Source: Anodontia alba (Eukaryota > Mollusca > Bivalvia > Lucinida > Lucinidae). From it: 64,000 bases of DNA. Within the stretch, counting starts at the first letter, position 1, and every line of letters starts with the position of its first letter. Location: assembly GCA_964016985.1 (NCBI GenBank), contig OZ024823.1:33936594-34000593 (forward strand), read 5' to 3'. The translations under genes and the position numbers were made by a program. The notes beneath the pieces are model-generated. The model was not told where the DNA came from. It saw only the letters and a program-made list of their open reading frames with translations, and did no database searches. Positions 11,436 to 28,260 of the stretch are shown one piece after another.

Positions 11436-11509
<74 letters not shown>
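11436..11509. repeat. (TG)n microsatellite
   Basis: About 36 TG units lie just left of a truncated family A element. Confidence 0.98.
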
Positions 11510-11512
<3 letters not shown>

Positions 11513-11530
11513 CATTCTGTTGTTTGTAAT

Positions 11531-11681
11531 TCGAGTACTCGTTAGGCGGTTCTAACGAGTACCCACAATCTATGTTTTGAGCAGAATTATGAAAAATGTC
11601 AGAGTTTTTTTTTATCTGAAGATTTTCAGTTTTTGGAGGTGAAATTTTCTATATATTTGAATAGGCATGTTTTCGTAATGT
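11531..11681. mobile_element. Foldback element family A, truncated copy 2
   Basis: Only a shortened centre (GAGTACTCGTTAGGCGGTTC) and the right arm to GCATGTTTTCGTAATG remain; the left arm is absent. It lies ~400 bp from copy 1. Confidence 0.75.
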
Positions 11682-12840
11682 TAATGGGTAATATGTTTTA
11701 TTTATATTGTGCATTGTTGTGCATCTGATCTTACACCTGCATAAATCTGAATTAAAAAAAAAATGAATATGGAGCTCGTCATGGACAAGCGGAGCCGCAA
11801 GTTAATGCATATGGAAACAGCGGAGATCTGATCAGCCTGCGCGCTCGTGTTGTTCGTCAAATAAGAACTTTGATACTGCAAACGCTTGGACGGAGCGTGA
11901 CGGTACTGAGCAAACTGCGTGGGTGTATGGACCGATCTGTGCCACTTATTTCACCTGTACGCTAAGTTCCTTTTTGCGTGACATGTTATGTTATTTTAGA
12001 CATAATTGACGGATCGAACCATTGTAACGTCTTTTTGTTTTATTTATTTGGTCTATAATATCAACGATTGAGACCCGTTGTGGTGGAAAATGGACGTTTT
12101 CCGATATGCGAACAGCAGAGACCCAGACCAGCCTGCGCATGCGTATGCGCAGGCTGGTCTGGGTCTTTGCTGTTCATTGTATGAATATTAGGAAGTGCAG
12201 ATCTTGTGTAAATGGAGAATGGTGATCCTGTTGAGACTGTGCAGGCAGGCATGCTGGTATTGTAATTGTCACCAGTGTTTTCAGTTTGGTTTTCCTCAGT
12301 GTTTGTTTCTGTTTATTTAATTGGCTAAATGTACTTTGAATACTTTGAATATTGAATAACTGTTTCAGTCGTGAGAAACTGTCAGTTGGAGAGGTATATT
12401 CTGTAAGTGCAACAGTTACGTGTTTATTTATTTATTTATTTATTTGTTTATTTCAAATAACAAAATTGTTTATTAATCATATGCGTATCACTCATTTAAT
12501 ACGCACATTACGCACGAGCGTAAGAAAAATGATTTTATTTGCAATAAAGAGGCATGGGTAAATGCGGTATGCTGTGACTTGTTATGCAATAACTTGTTAA
12601 TATTGCCCTGTTGATAGGTAACATATGGTCAATTACACATGCTGCATCAAGATATCCTTGTTTCTGTTTTTATAAATGCATAACTTAATATCTTACGTCT
12701 TCAATTTGTCTAGACAAATGTACACGTATGTGCAGAAACGGTTCAAGTTATTTGTTGTTCGTAGCGCTACAACCATTTTTTTTTTCGTGGAGGTCTAGCT
12801 TGGATGGTATAGGGAGAAAAAGTGAGCATTTATTTATTTA
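11682..12840. other. Non-coding; one 67-bp palindrome
   Basis: No gene is seen. At 12110-12176 a near-perfect hairpin reads AACAGCAGAGACCCAGACCA then GCCTGCGCAT, a loop, and the complement. It is a compact member of the GATCAGCCTGCGCA repeat class. (TTTA)n lies at 12424-12445. Confidence 0.6.
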
Positions 12841-13043
12841 ATTTTTACCCCCCTCTGGGCTAATTAAGCAAACGACAAATTGGTGATATTTCTCTTATTT
12901 TTTCCTTAAATCAGGATTTGACATTTCATGCCAGTTGTCTCGATTGCAGACAATTTGCATGAAATGTTAAAATCTGTTTTTCTGGGAAATATAAGAAAAA
13001 TATTTCGAAATGTCGTTTGCTGAAAATTTTACCCATAGTCTAG
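12841..13043. mobile_element. Foldback element family E, copy 1
   Basis: The arms are GGGCTAATTAAGCAAACGAC with TCTTATTTTTTCC on the left, and AAATATAAGAAAAATATTTC with GTCGTTTGCTGAAAATTTT on the right. They fold on ATTTCATGCCAGTTGTCTC/GAGAC-like GCAGACAATTTGCATGAAAT at 12925-12966. Other copies are near 16335, 19664, 21074, 31349, 47849 and 51925. Confidence 0.7.
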
Positions 13044-13412
13044 CAACCAGCCTTTATAGTCATGATACTATTTTGGTTGTATTTTAGTACATTATCAACC
13101 AGGATTATAAGAAAAAATATTTAGTCACTGGAGACTGGAGCCTGTCTACGAGCAACCCTGTCTTTGGCATTGCATCCAGGTAAGAAACAGACCAGTCTGC
13201 TCAGCTGCAGAGATCAGCTAATCTTTTTTATATATGTAAAAACTGGAGACATTATACTGTCTAAGCAGAGAACAAGAAAGGCGCTTATCAGACTTCGCGG
13301 ATGAGCAGGCTGATCTGCGCCTTTGATGTTCGCAAAGGTATAAAACGCATTGTTTTTTATGATAAGGCTCTATCCATTTATTTATTTATTTATTCTCATC
13401 ACGAGAAATTCT

Positions 13413-13720
13413 GCCGGCCTCGGTGGCTCAGTTGGATGCGCCGTCCGCCTGAAGACCAGGAGGTCGCGGGTTCAACCCCCGCCGAGATCGGAAACGTTCT
13501 TTCGTGGAGATTGACCATGAAATATTTTCTACGATCATTCTCTCCCTTCCGCTGATTCAAGAAGGGCAGTTGTCAGTTTCTGGCGAAAGACTGTGCACAA
13601 TACTGGTTAACCGCTTAGAGGATTAAGCCTGCCCAGTAAACGTGTGGTTAGGTAAACTGACCGCGCTCGACATGACCCCATTGGGTTGACTGGGCCGTAA
13701 AACCTCAACACAAACAAACA
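13413..13720 (+). mobile_element. SINE family 1, full-length copy
   Basis: The tRNA-like head is GCCGGCCTCGGTGGCTCAGT with B box GCGGGTTCAACCCCCGC. A conserved body follows: GAAATATTTTCTACGATCAT, GCTGATTCAAGAAGGGCAGT, TTCTGGCGAAAGACTGTGCA, TACTGGTTAACCGCTTAGAG. It ends GGGCCGTAAAACCTCAACAC and an AAAC-rich tail. The other copies in the window fix its limits. Confidence 0.92.
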
Positions 13721-14140
13721 TGAAAAATTCTGTGTTTGGGGGTTCCGACCAGGTGAGAAACAAACCAGTCTGGTCAGCTGCAGAGATAAGCTAGTCTTGA
13801 TTTTTTACCCTTCCACCCACGAGTTTATGAAGTAGAATCGTCTTTTAGTTTGGAAAGAAAAGAGTGGCAAACAGTATAGCTCCAGATGAGGAGACTCATT
13901 ACGAGCCGTCACATCTGGATCTACACTGTTTGCAAAGGTATACGTTATAGTCTGCAAAGTTGAAATGGTTAAAGGCAGCGAGTAGAGATGATTGGGTACC
14001 ACCTCTCATTTGCACAACTCAAGGCTTAGTGGGTTCTAGTTCTCACTCGTGAGGGGCTGGCAGGGATCTCTTGGCTTTTACATATGTTTAAAAAGGGACA
14101 TAGTACTGGAAATTAGATTCTACTCCCTATTCGGAGTACT
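13721..14140. other. Non-coding, with a degraded hairpin
   Basis: At 13850-13945 inverted phrases GGCAAACAGTATAGCTCCAGATGA and TCTGGATCTACACTGTTTGC flank GAGACTCATTACGAGCC. This is a degraded relative of family F. No gene is seen. Confidence 0.5.
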
Positions 14141-14352
14141 TAACCCTTCTCTTGCTGAACACGACATGTCCTGTCTTAGCAAACAGTGTAGATCCAGATC
14201 AGTTGACTTCTGAAGAAGCCAACTGATCTGGATCTGCACTGTTTGTCATTAAATATATGAATTTCTATCAAAAACCCGGATCAAGTAATCTGATTGGCGG
14301 GATATTAGAAGTGGGCGTGGCATCTTAATTTATTCAGCATGACAAGGGTTAA
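14141..14352. mobile_element. Foldback element family F, copy 1
   Basis: The ends are TAACCCTTCTCTTGCTGAAC and TTCAGCATGACAAGGGTTA. The central hairpin at about 14182-14250 is AACAGTGTAGATCCAGATCA, then GTTGACTTCTGAAGAAGCCAAC, then the complement. At 212 bp it nearly matches the copies at 47634 and 49479. Confidence 0.85.
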
Positions 14353-14507
14353 GAGCAATGAAGATGCACTGGCCTGCAAAGCAGCCAAGTTTTATCTGTT
14401 TTTGCTATGCGTCAGTAGTGTGTCAGATTCGAGTTTGCAGACTAAACTGAGCATTCGTTCCCATTATATACGCAGAGGAACCCTTTCTAATATCTTTAAA
14501 CAGTATA

Positions 14508-14841
14508 CAGTCGACTCTCGTTATCTCGAATTCTAAGGGACTATATGAAGTACTTCGAAATATCCGTACCTCGACATATCAGATTTGCAGAATTGAGGAA
14601 AAATAAATTGAACAAGCACATTTCTCAAATGAATTTGCAATTTGACTCCTGAAGTTATAGAGATATATTGAAAATATTGTGGAAAAAGAGGAGAAATTGC
14701 TCACAAGGAGCAATTTCTCCTCTTTTCCACAATATTTTGTTACCTTTTTATACATTTTCATTTTTAAACAAGGACCAGATTTTCACTTCGAGGTAAGCGG
14801 TTATTCGAGATAAGCGAAGTCGAGATAACGAGAGTCGACTG
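14508..14841. mobile_element. Foldback MITE family D, copy 1 (pogo/Tigger-like ends, TA duplication)
   Basis: The terminal inverted repeats begin CAGTCGACTCTCGTTATCTC and end GAGATAACGAGAGTCGACTG, flanked by TA at 14506-14507 and 14842-14843. The centre at about 14680-14735 folds GTGGAAAAAGAGGAGAAATT with its complement around GCTC..GAGC. It is 334 bp and non-coding. The CAGT..ACTG ends with a TA duplication fit the pogo branch of Tc1/mariner (inference). Confidence 0.88.
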
Positions 14842-14949
14842 TATAACTAGAGGCGTAACGCTTACGCACATTACGTACGTACGTAACTTGCGTAAGAATT
14901 TTGTTTACAATAAAGTGACATTAACACAAATATTTTCATGCACTTTTTA

Positions 14950-15213
14950 GGGGTGGTTGGGTGAGGAGAAGGTGTCCTGTAGCTTTTGTCACCAGTTGAT
15001 ATTCTCTTACAGTTGGGCAAGGCCTGCTGTCCTTGCAGCAGGTAAGGGTAGAGGGGGGAATGTTGTTATTTCTTCTGTTCATTTCCCTCTTTTTTCCCTG
15101 TTCCTCTCTTTCATCTCTACTATCTTTTCTGTCTCTTTTCTCCCTTTCTTTGGGAGACGACACAAAATGACCCACAAAGGTTGACATGTCGGTAAACCCA
15201 AACACAATCAATC
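14950..15213 (+). mobile_element. SINE-like repeat family 2, copy 1
   Basis: It starts GGGGTGGTTGGGTGAGGAGA and ends GTTGACATGTCGGTAAACCC then AACACAATCA. The body has GTTGGGCAAGGCCTGCTGTC and a pyrimidine-rich middle. Copies lie at 37773 and 39217, with a 3' fragment at 51657. No convincing pol III boxes are visible, so the SINE label is tentative. Confidence 0.7.
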
Positions 15214-15638
15214 AACAAGCCCCTTTTTCAGAAGGGAAGCAAAACTATTTTGACAGAGTTACCTCCCCTGAATGTGTATACATTATCCTTAAATCTCTAT
15301 AAATGCGTACAGGAATCGTATTTACTACATGAAGAGTACTGTGTACACGTGAAAGATTTTCCGCCATTTTTTTAAAAGGGCGATCACTTTTTAAACCGAT
15401 TTGCTTTCTTCACACCGTTTTCCTTTCCGAAACGGGGTCTATTCTAAATTTTAATTGACAGAGCAGAGTATTCATCCCCCTCTTCACCTCCACCTCCACC
15501 TCCACCCCTTGATTGCCCTTAATATCGTTACGCCCTATTTCTTTACAAAAATATGGGGTGATTCAAAATGAGTACGTTAAACATATACTTCGAGAAATTC
15601 GAAAATATTTGTCTGAATATATATTTTTAAAGCTGTCA
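15214..15638. other. Non-coding, with a family L end
   Basis: At 15219-15285, CCCCTTTTTCAGAAGGGAAG and TACCTCCCCTGAATGTGTAT are pieces of repeat family L. CCACCT repeats lie at 15485-15510. Confidence 0.5.
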
Positions 15639-15921
15639 GCACGAAAACATACCTATATAATTTTGACCCCAATAAACCCCACTTTTATGTAATAAAACTG
15701 GGCTTTACAGGGGTATACATTATTTTTCTTATTTCTTGTTTTTCTTATTTCTGCTCAAAAACATAGATTGTGGGTACTCGTTAGAACCGCCTCGGCGAGG
15801 CGGGTCTAACGAGTACCCACAATCTATATTTTGGGCGGGAATATTTAAAATATCAGAATTTTTATCTGAAAACTTCCAGTTTTTGGTGGTGAAATATATT
15901 TCAATAGGCGTGTTTTCGTTA
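15639..15921. mobile_element. Foldback element family A, copy 3 (opposite orientation)
   Basis: CACGAAAACATACCTATATA opens it and AATAGGCGTGTTTTCGTTAT closes it. The centre at about 15771-15821 again pairs GGGTACTCGTTAGAACCGCC with its complement. The CCCCACTTTTATG shoulder is on the left here, the reverse of copy 1. Confidence 0.87.
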
Positions 15922-16334
15922 TGGCGTATGTAACGGCTCATTACGTACATTAAGCTAGCATGCGTGTAAGGAGACTATATTTGCATTAAAAATAGAATAC
16001 TAACCAATACACTCTTACATAAGCTGCCCAGATACCTGTGACTTCAAGAAGTTCATAAATGATATGTAAGTGCATGGTATGCTGTGACTTGTCAACACCT
16101 TGTTAATATTGCACTGCTGATAAGTAACATATGGCGAGTTAAACATGCTGCTGCTATTTCTTGGTTGTCTCTGTTTTATGAATACATAACTTCATTATCT
16201 TATATCTTCAAATTATCTAGACAAAATGTACATGTATGCGCAGGAATTATTTTATTTGTTGTTAGTTACATTCATTATTTTTGTGGAGGTCTTGGATGGA
16301 TGGAACAGGGAGGAGTGAGTATTTATTTATTTGA
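15922..16334. other. Non-coding
   Basis: No gene is seen. Phrases at 16040-16260 (TGGTATGCTGTGACTTG, TGATAAGTAACATATGG, CTAGACAAAATGTACATGTATG) match 12565-12740, so a segment of at least 250 bp next to the family E copies is duplicated in the two places. Confidence 0.5.
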
Positions 16335-16526
16335 CTTTTACTATTATCTGGGCTAATTCAGCAGACGACAAGTTGGTGATATTTCTTTTATTTTTCCCCT
16401 GAAAACAGGATTTGACATTCCATGCCAATTGTCTCCAAGCTAATTGTCAAAACCTGTTGTCTGGGAAATACCAGAAAAATATTTCAAAATGTCGTTTGCT
16501 GAAAATTTTGTCCATAGTGCTAGGCG
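16335..16526. mobile_element. Foldback element family E, copy 2
   Basis: GGGCTAATTCAGCAGACGAC at the left mirrors AAAATGTCGTTTGCTGAAAA at the right, with TTGACATTCCATGCCAATTG in the middle. It has the same downstream phrase (CATAGTGCTAG) as copy 1. Confidence 0.7.
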
Positions 16527-16649
16527 TTAATTAATTTATTTAGCCTCATCACGAGCAATTCTGTCTTTGGTATTGCAGCCAGGTAAGAAACAGACCAGTC
16601 TGTTCAGCTGTTGGATGTGACAGGGAGCTCAATGCTCACTTTAAGTGTG

Positions 16650-17025
16650 CTGCCTCACTGACATATCACACCTCAGACACATAACGGGACATTCCACACA
16701 GTCTCATTATACTGACACGGACCGACCAGTTCCGCCTTCTCAATGCCGAGCGCAAACGAAAGAGCAGCTGATACCATTTTTAAAGTCTTTGGTATGACTC
16801 GGCCGGGGATCGAACCCACAACCTCCCGGACGCAAGCCGGACTCTCTAGTAACTGAGCTACTGCACCAGTAGGTTCGAAGGTAATCGGCCTGCTGATTTG
16901 AACGGTTTTTACCATAATTGAGCCAGCGCATGACAAAACCAGCAAAATGACTGGGCTCCCAGGGAGGAATCGGATTAACATGGGTATCCGTACAGTCTGA
17001 TCAGTCTTCACTGTGCACTCAATAA
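16650..17025 (-). mobile_element. SINE fragment with tRNA-like head
   Basis: On the minus strand (16796-16868) lies GTGCAGTAGCTCAGTTACTA, then a GTGGGTTCGATCCCCGGCCG B-box arm. This is a close match to a class I tRNA in the A- and B-box regions. Downstream sequence on that strand does not match the other SINE families here. A functional tRNA is not supported, because the acceptor-stem ends do not pair. Confidence 0.5.
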
Positions 17026-17132
17026 CCCAGCAGGCACATGACATTAATACAACGTCGCTTCAATGCCGATGCAACGTTATGACGTTGCATCGACGTTGAA
17101 CCGACGTTGTATAAACGTTATGTGCCGCTGGG
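17026..17132. mobile_element. Foldback element family H, 107 bp
   Basis: CCCAGCAGGCACATGACATT to TAACGTTATGTGCCGCTGGG. The arms fold through CAACGTCGCTTCAATG and GATGCAACGTTATGACGTTGCATC at the centre. Its length and CCCAGC...GCTGGG ends match family B although the inside differs. Diverged relatives are at about 33150-33233 and 45350-45454. Confidence 0.75.
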
Positions 17133-18420
17133 CAGTTGCTAAGTAGCTAAGGTTTCTAAGGTTTCTATAGCTTTGGAAAATAAAGAATTGAATTGTAGAC
17201 AGTGAAAACTGGTCATACTGGGCAGATGCCCAGGCTGATCTAAGTCTCCGCTGAGTGCACATGTCATTTTGTTGCTTTGTTGGCGGCTCATATATGCATT
17301 GTTGCAGCTAGGACCAATGTGAGGGGCCATTTGTTGCCCCGTAACCATTGTTAAGAGGCCGTCACTTATTTTAAGGGATTCTATTACCTTAAATATTAGT
17401 AACACGACTTAATATTGAGGGTCATCAAGGCCCCTCGTCCCATTCATGCTTTTAGGTGGAGATATGGCCCCTTGTCCCCCTCTAGATACAACAATGTAAA
17501 TTGGCAAGGTGGATATCCTGATGACATGATTGGATCATTTTAACAAATGTTTGTTCCCCAAATGCCTCAGAGGCTTTATATGAAACTTGATTTGGGTTGA
17601 CCCAGCGGTTTCTGAGATATTCGACGAGTGCGGACGATGGAGCCTGTCTATATTGTTAGTTCACCTATAGGCTAAAGACTTTAGGATACAAATCAAAAGG
17701 GACTGGTTCACGAATGACAAAATAATGCCCTATTTAATATATTGATGAAAACTATACTAAATATAAGTCAACATGGGACATCTTCAAAAACAACAAAAAT
17801 ACGTTTGACAAACCAGTTGTAATGGTTGCTATGGCAACAACAATACAATACATGTTGTATTGTAAAATTGTCTTTAATAGATTTCATGGCAGCAATCTGA
17901 GAACAATGTAATTAAAAGCATGATTGTTTTATAGTTGTTAAATATTAAAACACAAATTTATGAACAAAATCAACATGACACAGGAACTTATGTTGCCATG
18001 GCAACAAATATGTCTAATTTATCCCATAAAAACACATAGTTTTATTTAATATGTTCTGTTTACACTGCAATTCTATTTTTTCACCACTTTGATTGTCATG
18101 TACTGGATGACAATTTAAAAAGAACAAAAATGTTATACAGAGAAAACAGACAAAAATGATATTATATACAATATATGAATTTTTTGTTATTCAGCATGCC
18201 AAGACGAAATTTAATATGGATACATAATTTGAGTCACGTCATGAGAAAACCCGGTTTGGTTCCCAGTGTGACCTAAATTGATCTGCGCAGCTACAGAGAC
18301 AAGCTAGGATACAGAAACTAGAGCTTTTATTTGATCCGAGCAGCCAAAATAAGGGTGCTGATCAGTGTGCGAAGATGCGCAGGCTGACATGCACATTTGT
18401 TGTGTGCATATGGTATAAAG
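17133..18420. other. Non-coding, no gene seen
   Basis: A GATCAGCCTGCGCA-class fragment lies at 17210-17265 and another at 18280-18420. The sequence between (17400-18200) is AT-rich and unrecognised. Confidence 0.5.
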
Positions 18421-18657
18421 CAGGGCCCTGTTGTTCAAAGCATCATTAGCTTAACGAGCTCGTTAAGGGTCATTTCATTAACTGTTTTAGCGGATTCAAC
18501 ATGCAATATTCTGATATTTTTTGCTGAAAAAATGTGAGTAGCTTTTGCACTCACATTTTTTTCAGCAAAAAATTTCAGCATATTTGCGTATCACTCAATG
18601 TAAATTTTAACGAATCGTTAACTAACGACATCGTTAGCTTTGAACAGCTGGGCCCAG
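18421..18657. mobile_element. Foldback element family C, copy 1
   Basis: The ends are CAGGGCCCTGTTGTTCAAAG and CTTTGAACAGCTGGGCCCAG. Next inward, AACGAGCTCGTTAAGG and AACGAATCGTTAACTAACGA. The centre folds TTTTTTGCTGAAAAAATGTG/AGTAGCTTTTGCACTCACATTT. This copy has lost one arm of the GCAAAAGCTACT repeat. Six other copies are in the window. Confidence 0.88.
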
Positions 18658-19444
18658 GTTTTCTAATAACGTGGCTCTTTTTCTGATTCACTGCTTCCTA
18701 CACCGATCGTACATGTGTAAGTCTTTTACTATTGGGTCTGTGCATGACAAAAGCAACAGTTTGACCTGTGTGAGTAGTATAGGGCGTCCCATGTTAGTAC
18801 CCAAAGCGACGCCCTATACTACTTGTGTTCCCAGTCTGATCATGGTCTTTGCTGTCATTAAGCCACCTTAGGTCCTTCAGTACCTATTGACCGCACAGCG
18901 AAGACGCAAACCAGACCGCTTCAGTCTGATATGAGTCTTCGCTTGAGAGAACAAGTCTATTTGTTGGGTTTTCCATGTAGCGGCTCATTTTATAATAGTT
19001 TTCAACTGATGAAATTAAAACTTTCGAAAGAACGAGACGAACTTTTGTCAAAGTAATATTCAGTAAACTTGCAACTTTTAATATATGAACATATTTGAGA
19101 AATATTACTGCACACTTGAAAATAAAGTACTTTGTCACATTCTTCCATCGCAACTATTAGTGGTCAGTGCCTGCAGTGATAATGAACTGCTTGTTCTATG
19201 AAGGAGGCTCAGATCTGAGCCTAGTTTGGTTTGAGAGCTTATGCAGAGGGGTGAATATATATATTTGTCTTTTATCATTGGAGCTGCTTTTAAGGAAATA
19301 ATATTTGCTCCTTGGGGGATCACATTCTTTCCTTAATGAGTAGCCCCCGATTCTGGAAGTAATATTTAAGACGTTTTTCTTTACTTCTCTGGGTGTGTAT
19401 AAAATAATTATGTTCTGCTACGCGTTTGTCTATTTTATTTTCAG
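18658..19444. other. Upstream of sulfotransferase 1; one hairpin, no gene
   Basis: At 18769-18827 GTGAGTAGTATAGGGCGTC pairs with GACGCCCTATACTACTTGTG across a 20-base loop. A diverged family L core (GGAAATAATATTTGCTCCTTGG) lies at about 19290. The first non-coding exon and promoter should lie here or further up, but no clear promoter motif can be pointed to. Confidence 0.45.
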
Positions 19445-19502
19445 TTGTCTTGTTAGACAAGCACAAACAACACTCTTTTTAAATACCCCTTCAGAGTTAA
19501 CA
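19445..19502 (+). other. Probable 5' UTR part of exon 1, sulfotransferase 1
   Basis: A strong acceptor (CTATTTTATTTTCAG, AG at 19443-19444) lies 58 bases before the chosen ATG. In-frame stops occur between, so this would be untranslated sequence spliced to an upstream non-coding exon. Predicted only. Confidence 0.5.
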
Positions 19503-25754
<6,252 letters not shown>

Positions 25755-25965
25755 ATCAGTGATAATAACACCTTTGTCCCAGGTACATTTCACTTGGTGA
25801 CAGGTAGGTAAAGTAAACATTTATAAGAACTGATAATTTTCTAAACACTTTTTACAGAGTGCTCCTGAAACTTGCTAGCACATTCGAAATCATTATTTCT
25901 GTTATGAATTCGTTATACAATGAATGCTCGTTCTAACAATAACATTTGTTTCCAAAGATATTGCC

Positions 25966-25971
25966 AATAAA
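25966..25971 (+). terminator. Poly(A) signal AATAAA for sulfotransferase 1
   Basis: A canonical AATAAA lies 212 bases after the stop codon and before the next repeat (26020). No competing signal is closer. Confidence 0.55.
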
Positions 25972-26019
25972 ACACCTAGCTGTTCTAAAGTATCCTTAAA
26001 CGCAGCAGAATGAGATCAC

Positions 26020-26292
26020 TACGAAAACACGCCTATTCAAATATACAGAAAATTTCAACTCCAAAAACTGAAAATTTTCAGATAAAAAAACTCTGATATT
26101 TTTCAAATTTCTGCTCAAAACATAGATTATGGGTACTCGTTAGAACCGCCTCGGCAAGGCAGTTCTAACGAGTACCACGATCTATTTGTTTTTAGCAGAA
26201 ATAAGAAAAATAATGTATACCGCTATTAACCCCAGTTTTACTATATAAAAATGGGGTTTAAGGGATCAAAATTATATAGGCATGTTTTCGTG
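26020..26292. mobile_element. Foldback element family A, copy 5
   Basis: TACGAAAACACGCCTATTCA to ATAGGCATGTTTTCGTGATG. The centre pairs GGGTACTCGTTAGAACCGCC with GGCAGTTCTAACGAGTACC, with a few mismatches. It has the same orientation as copy 1. Confidence 0.87.
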
Positions 26293-26299
26293 ATGTGTA

Positions 26300-26537
26300 G
26301 AAAAAGTGTATTGTAGTATTCTGATTAACTCATAGAACATGTTTTGGATAGTTGTTAGAATCGCCTCAGTGGGACGATTCTTCCAAAACATATGCTTCTT
26401 GAAGTATTAATACAATATTCTTGCATATTTCTCATTAACTATCGCCTCTTGAATGAAGGTTTCGAGCCAGTCAAGTTACTGTTATAACGAATGTTGTTGT
26501 TGTTATTGTATCGATTGTCGATATAAAGAGGGTTGAC
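26300..26537. mobile_element. Foldback element family J, partial copy 3
   Basis: GTTTTGGATAGTTGTTAGAA and GAATCGCCTCAGTGGGACGA form the old centre. It ends GTATCGATTGTCGATATAAA then GAGGGTTGA, as J1 and J2 do at 36791-37106 and 37303-37612. One end is missing. Confidence 0.65.
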
Positions 26538-26697
26538 TTTACCCGCCTTACAATTTATATTGGCAGGGATTGTTTTGGGACGAGATTTTGAGAGATCTGT
26601 TCATTTTTTTTTTTTTTTCAAAAAAAAAAAAATGAATTTTGCTGAATGAGAGGAAAAATCTCACAGCAAAAGGTAATTTAGAGTGTGCTAAAATTTC

Positions 26698-26885
26698 CAT
26701 AGCTCCAGATAAGCGGGGGTATCCACATAATATTTTTCTTATTTCCCCATGAAAACATATGATGTGGGTACTCATTAGAACGCCACGATGATACGCTTCT
26801 AATGAATACCCACAGGATATGTTTTCATGAAGAAATAGGAAAATATCAGTATTTTCAGATAGAAAAAGTTCCTTATCTTGACCTG
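26698..26885. mobile_element. Foldback element, family A-related (TAGCTCCAGATAA ends)
   Basis: It starts ATAGCTCCAGATAAGCGGGG. The centre is GGGTACTCATTAGAACGCCA, GATGAT, then GCTTCTAATGAATACCC, flanked by ATGAAAACATATGATG and GATATGTTTTCATGAAG. A cleaner copy lies at 39762-39945. Confidence 0.75.
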
Positions 26886-27007
26886 CGAACTTCTCTCTGA
26901 AAATTCATTATTTCTCGCCAGTTTTTGGCTGAATGAGATATTTTCTCCAATGATATTTGACTCTATCGCTGTATTGGACGAGTGTAGATTGATTATTTAA
27001 TTGTTAT

Positions 27008-27114
27008 CCCAGCTAGCATTCTTTATAAATCTATAGCATGCCGTCATCGGCCCGTCAGCTACCCTGACGGGCCGATAACGGCCCGCTATAGATTTATAAA
27101 GAATGCTTACTGGG
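27008..27114. mobile_element. 107-bp palindrome family B, copy 3
   Basis: CCCAGCTAGCATTCTTTATA to TATAAAGAATGCTTACTGGG, exactly 107 bp, 'TTTATAAATCTATAGC' subtype, flanked by AT on both sides (27006-27007, 27115-27116). Confidence 0.95.
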
Positions 27115-27209
27115 ATGGTCGTCAACAGTTGACATTTTTTTTTCTATCTGTACTTTACGGACAGGAGTGGATCTAAAATTAAGCAGTTAGGAATTTATAG
27201 GGAATGATA

Positions 27210-27385
27210 ACACTTTTATGAGAGGCGACACTGTCAAACTTGTTTGGCCCCGCTTCAGAAAAGGGATCCTTTCCGAAAGGAAATAATTTGTTCCTCTTAA
27301 GAGCAAATTCTTTTATTATAGAGTAGACCCTATTTCAGCAGGGGCTTAGTGTGCAGAAAGGCAAATAGAAAGTCACAAACATTGT
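27210..27385. mobile_element. Foldback repeat family L, copy
   Basis: CGCTTCAGAAAAGGGATCCT, GAAATAATTTGTTCCTCTTA at the centre, then GAGCAAATTCTTTTATTATA and CCCTATTTCAGCAGGGGCTT. Diverged, with the same order as 42254 and 46916. Confidence 0.55.
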
Positions 27386-28258
27386 CTCTCTTGACAAAAA
27401 TCTGCCAGGTGTAATAAAATAGCCTTAAATTGAAATACACATACTGAAAATGGCTTTTTCTGAACCAAAAATCCTATCTGTATCAAGTGCAGCCCTAAAG
27501 TTAGGAATGAACCTGTCAAATCTGTAACGTAGACGTTTTTGTTGTGCCTAAGAGGGATCAAGGCCGACGATAGATGCATGTCTTAGTCTTATTCGGTTGC
27601 ATCTACGATAAATGCATATGGAAATGCCGTTCAACCGAATTTAAGGAAGAGACTGAGCCATTTGACCGTGATAGGCGATGTCATTTGCTTACAATTTGAC
27701 ACCGCCCATTCAAGTCATTATAATCTAAAAATAGTCACCCTTTCCTGAAGATCATACACAACAGAACCATATTCGTTCTTTTATTACTGCATCACAATAT
27801 ATCTAACAAAATTTCTAAGAATGTACAAGTGGCGCGTTTATCTTCTTGAAATCTTGGAAGCGACTCGGCGCAGAGACCAGTGTACTCCTATTGCATTTCT
27901 CTTGGATAAAGTTCTGCAAATATAAAATTCTGTGTGAATATTAATTAGAATCCTAGTGAGGTCCGATAAGGAGGGGGGGGGGGAGGGGGGAGCATGTGGG
28001 GAATCATCCCGTTATAATATACTTTATTGCACATACAATTTAATGGAACCACTTCGTGAAAGTTAATTTAATGGATACCAATATCATACGTTTTGGGACA
28101 AATATTACACAAAATATCATAAATCGTCACTTTGTCTGGCCAGTCATGGTACTAAAACGTCCAGGATTTGAGTTGGTTTTGGACGAAATAAGGACAGAAG
28201 GAAGTTAAGTCTACAGACTTCAGAGATTTTACTACATATTCTTATTCGTATTATATAC
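27386..28258. other. Non-coding, no recognised feature
   Basis: No gene is seen. A G-rich run lies at 27974-27993. Confidence 0.5.
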
Positions 28259-28260
28259 TA

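Noticed and set aside
13413..13490. tRNA genes at SINE heads (also 1334, 7181, 16796, 23830, 33701, 41671, 43156)
   Set aside because: A and B boxes are present, but acceptor stems do not pair and conserved SINE bodies follow. They are tRNA-derived, not tRNAs.
26548..26775. 75-codon minus-strand frame with Phe/Lys runs
   Set aside because: Built from T- and A-runs and a foldback element; no homology seen.
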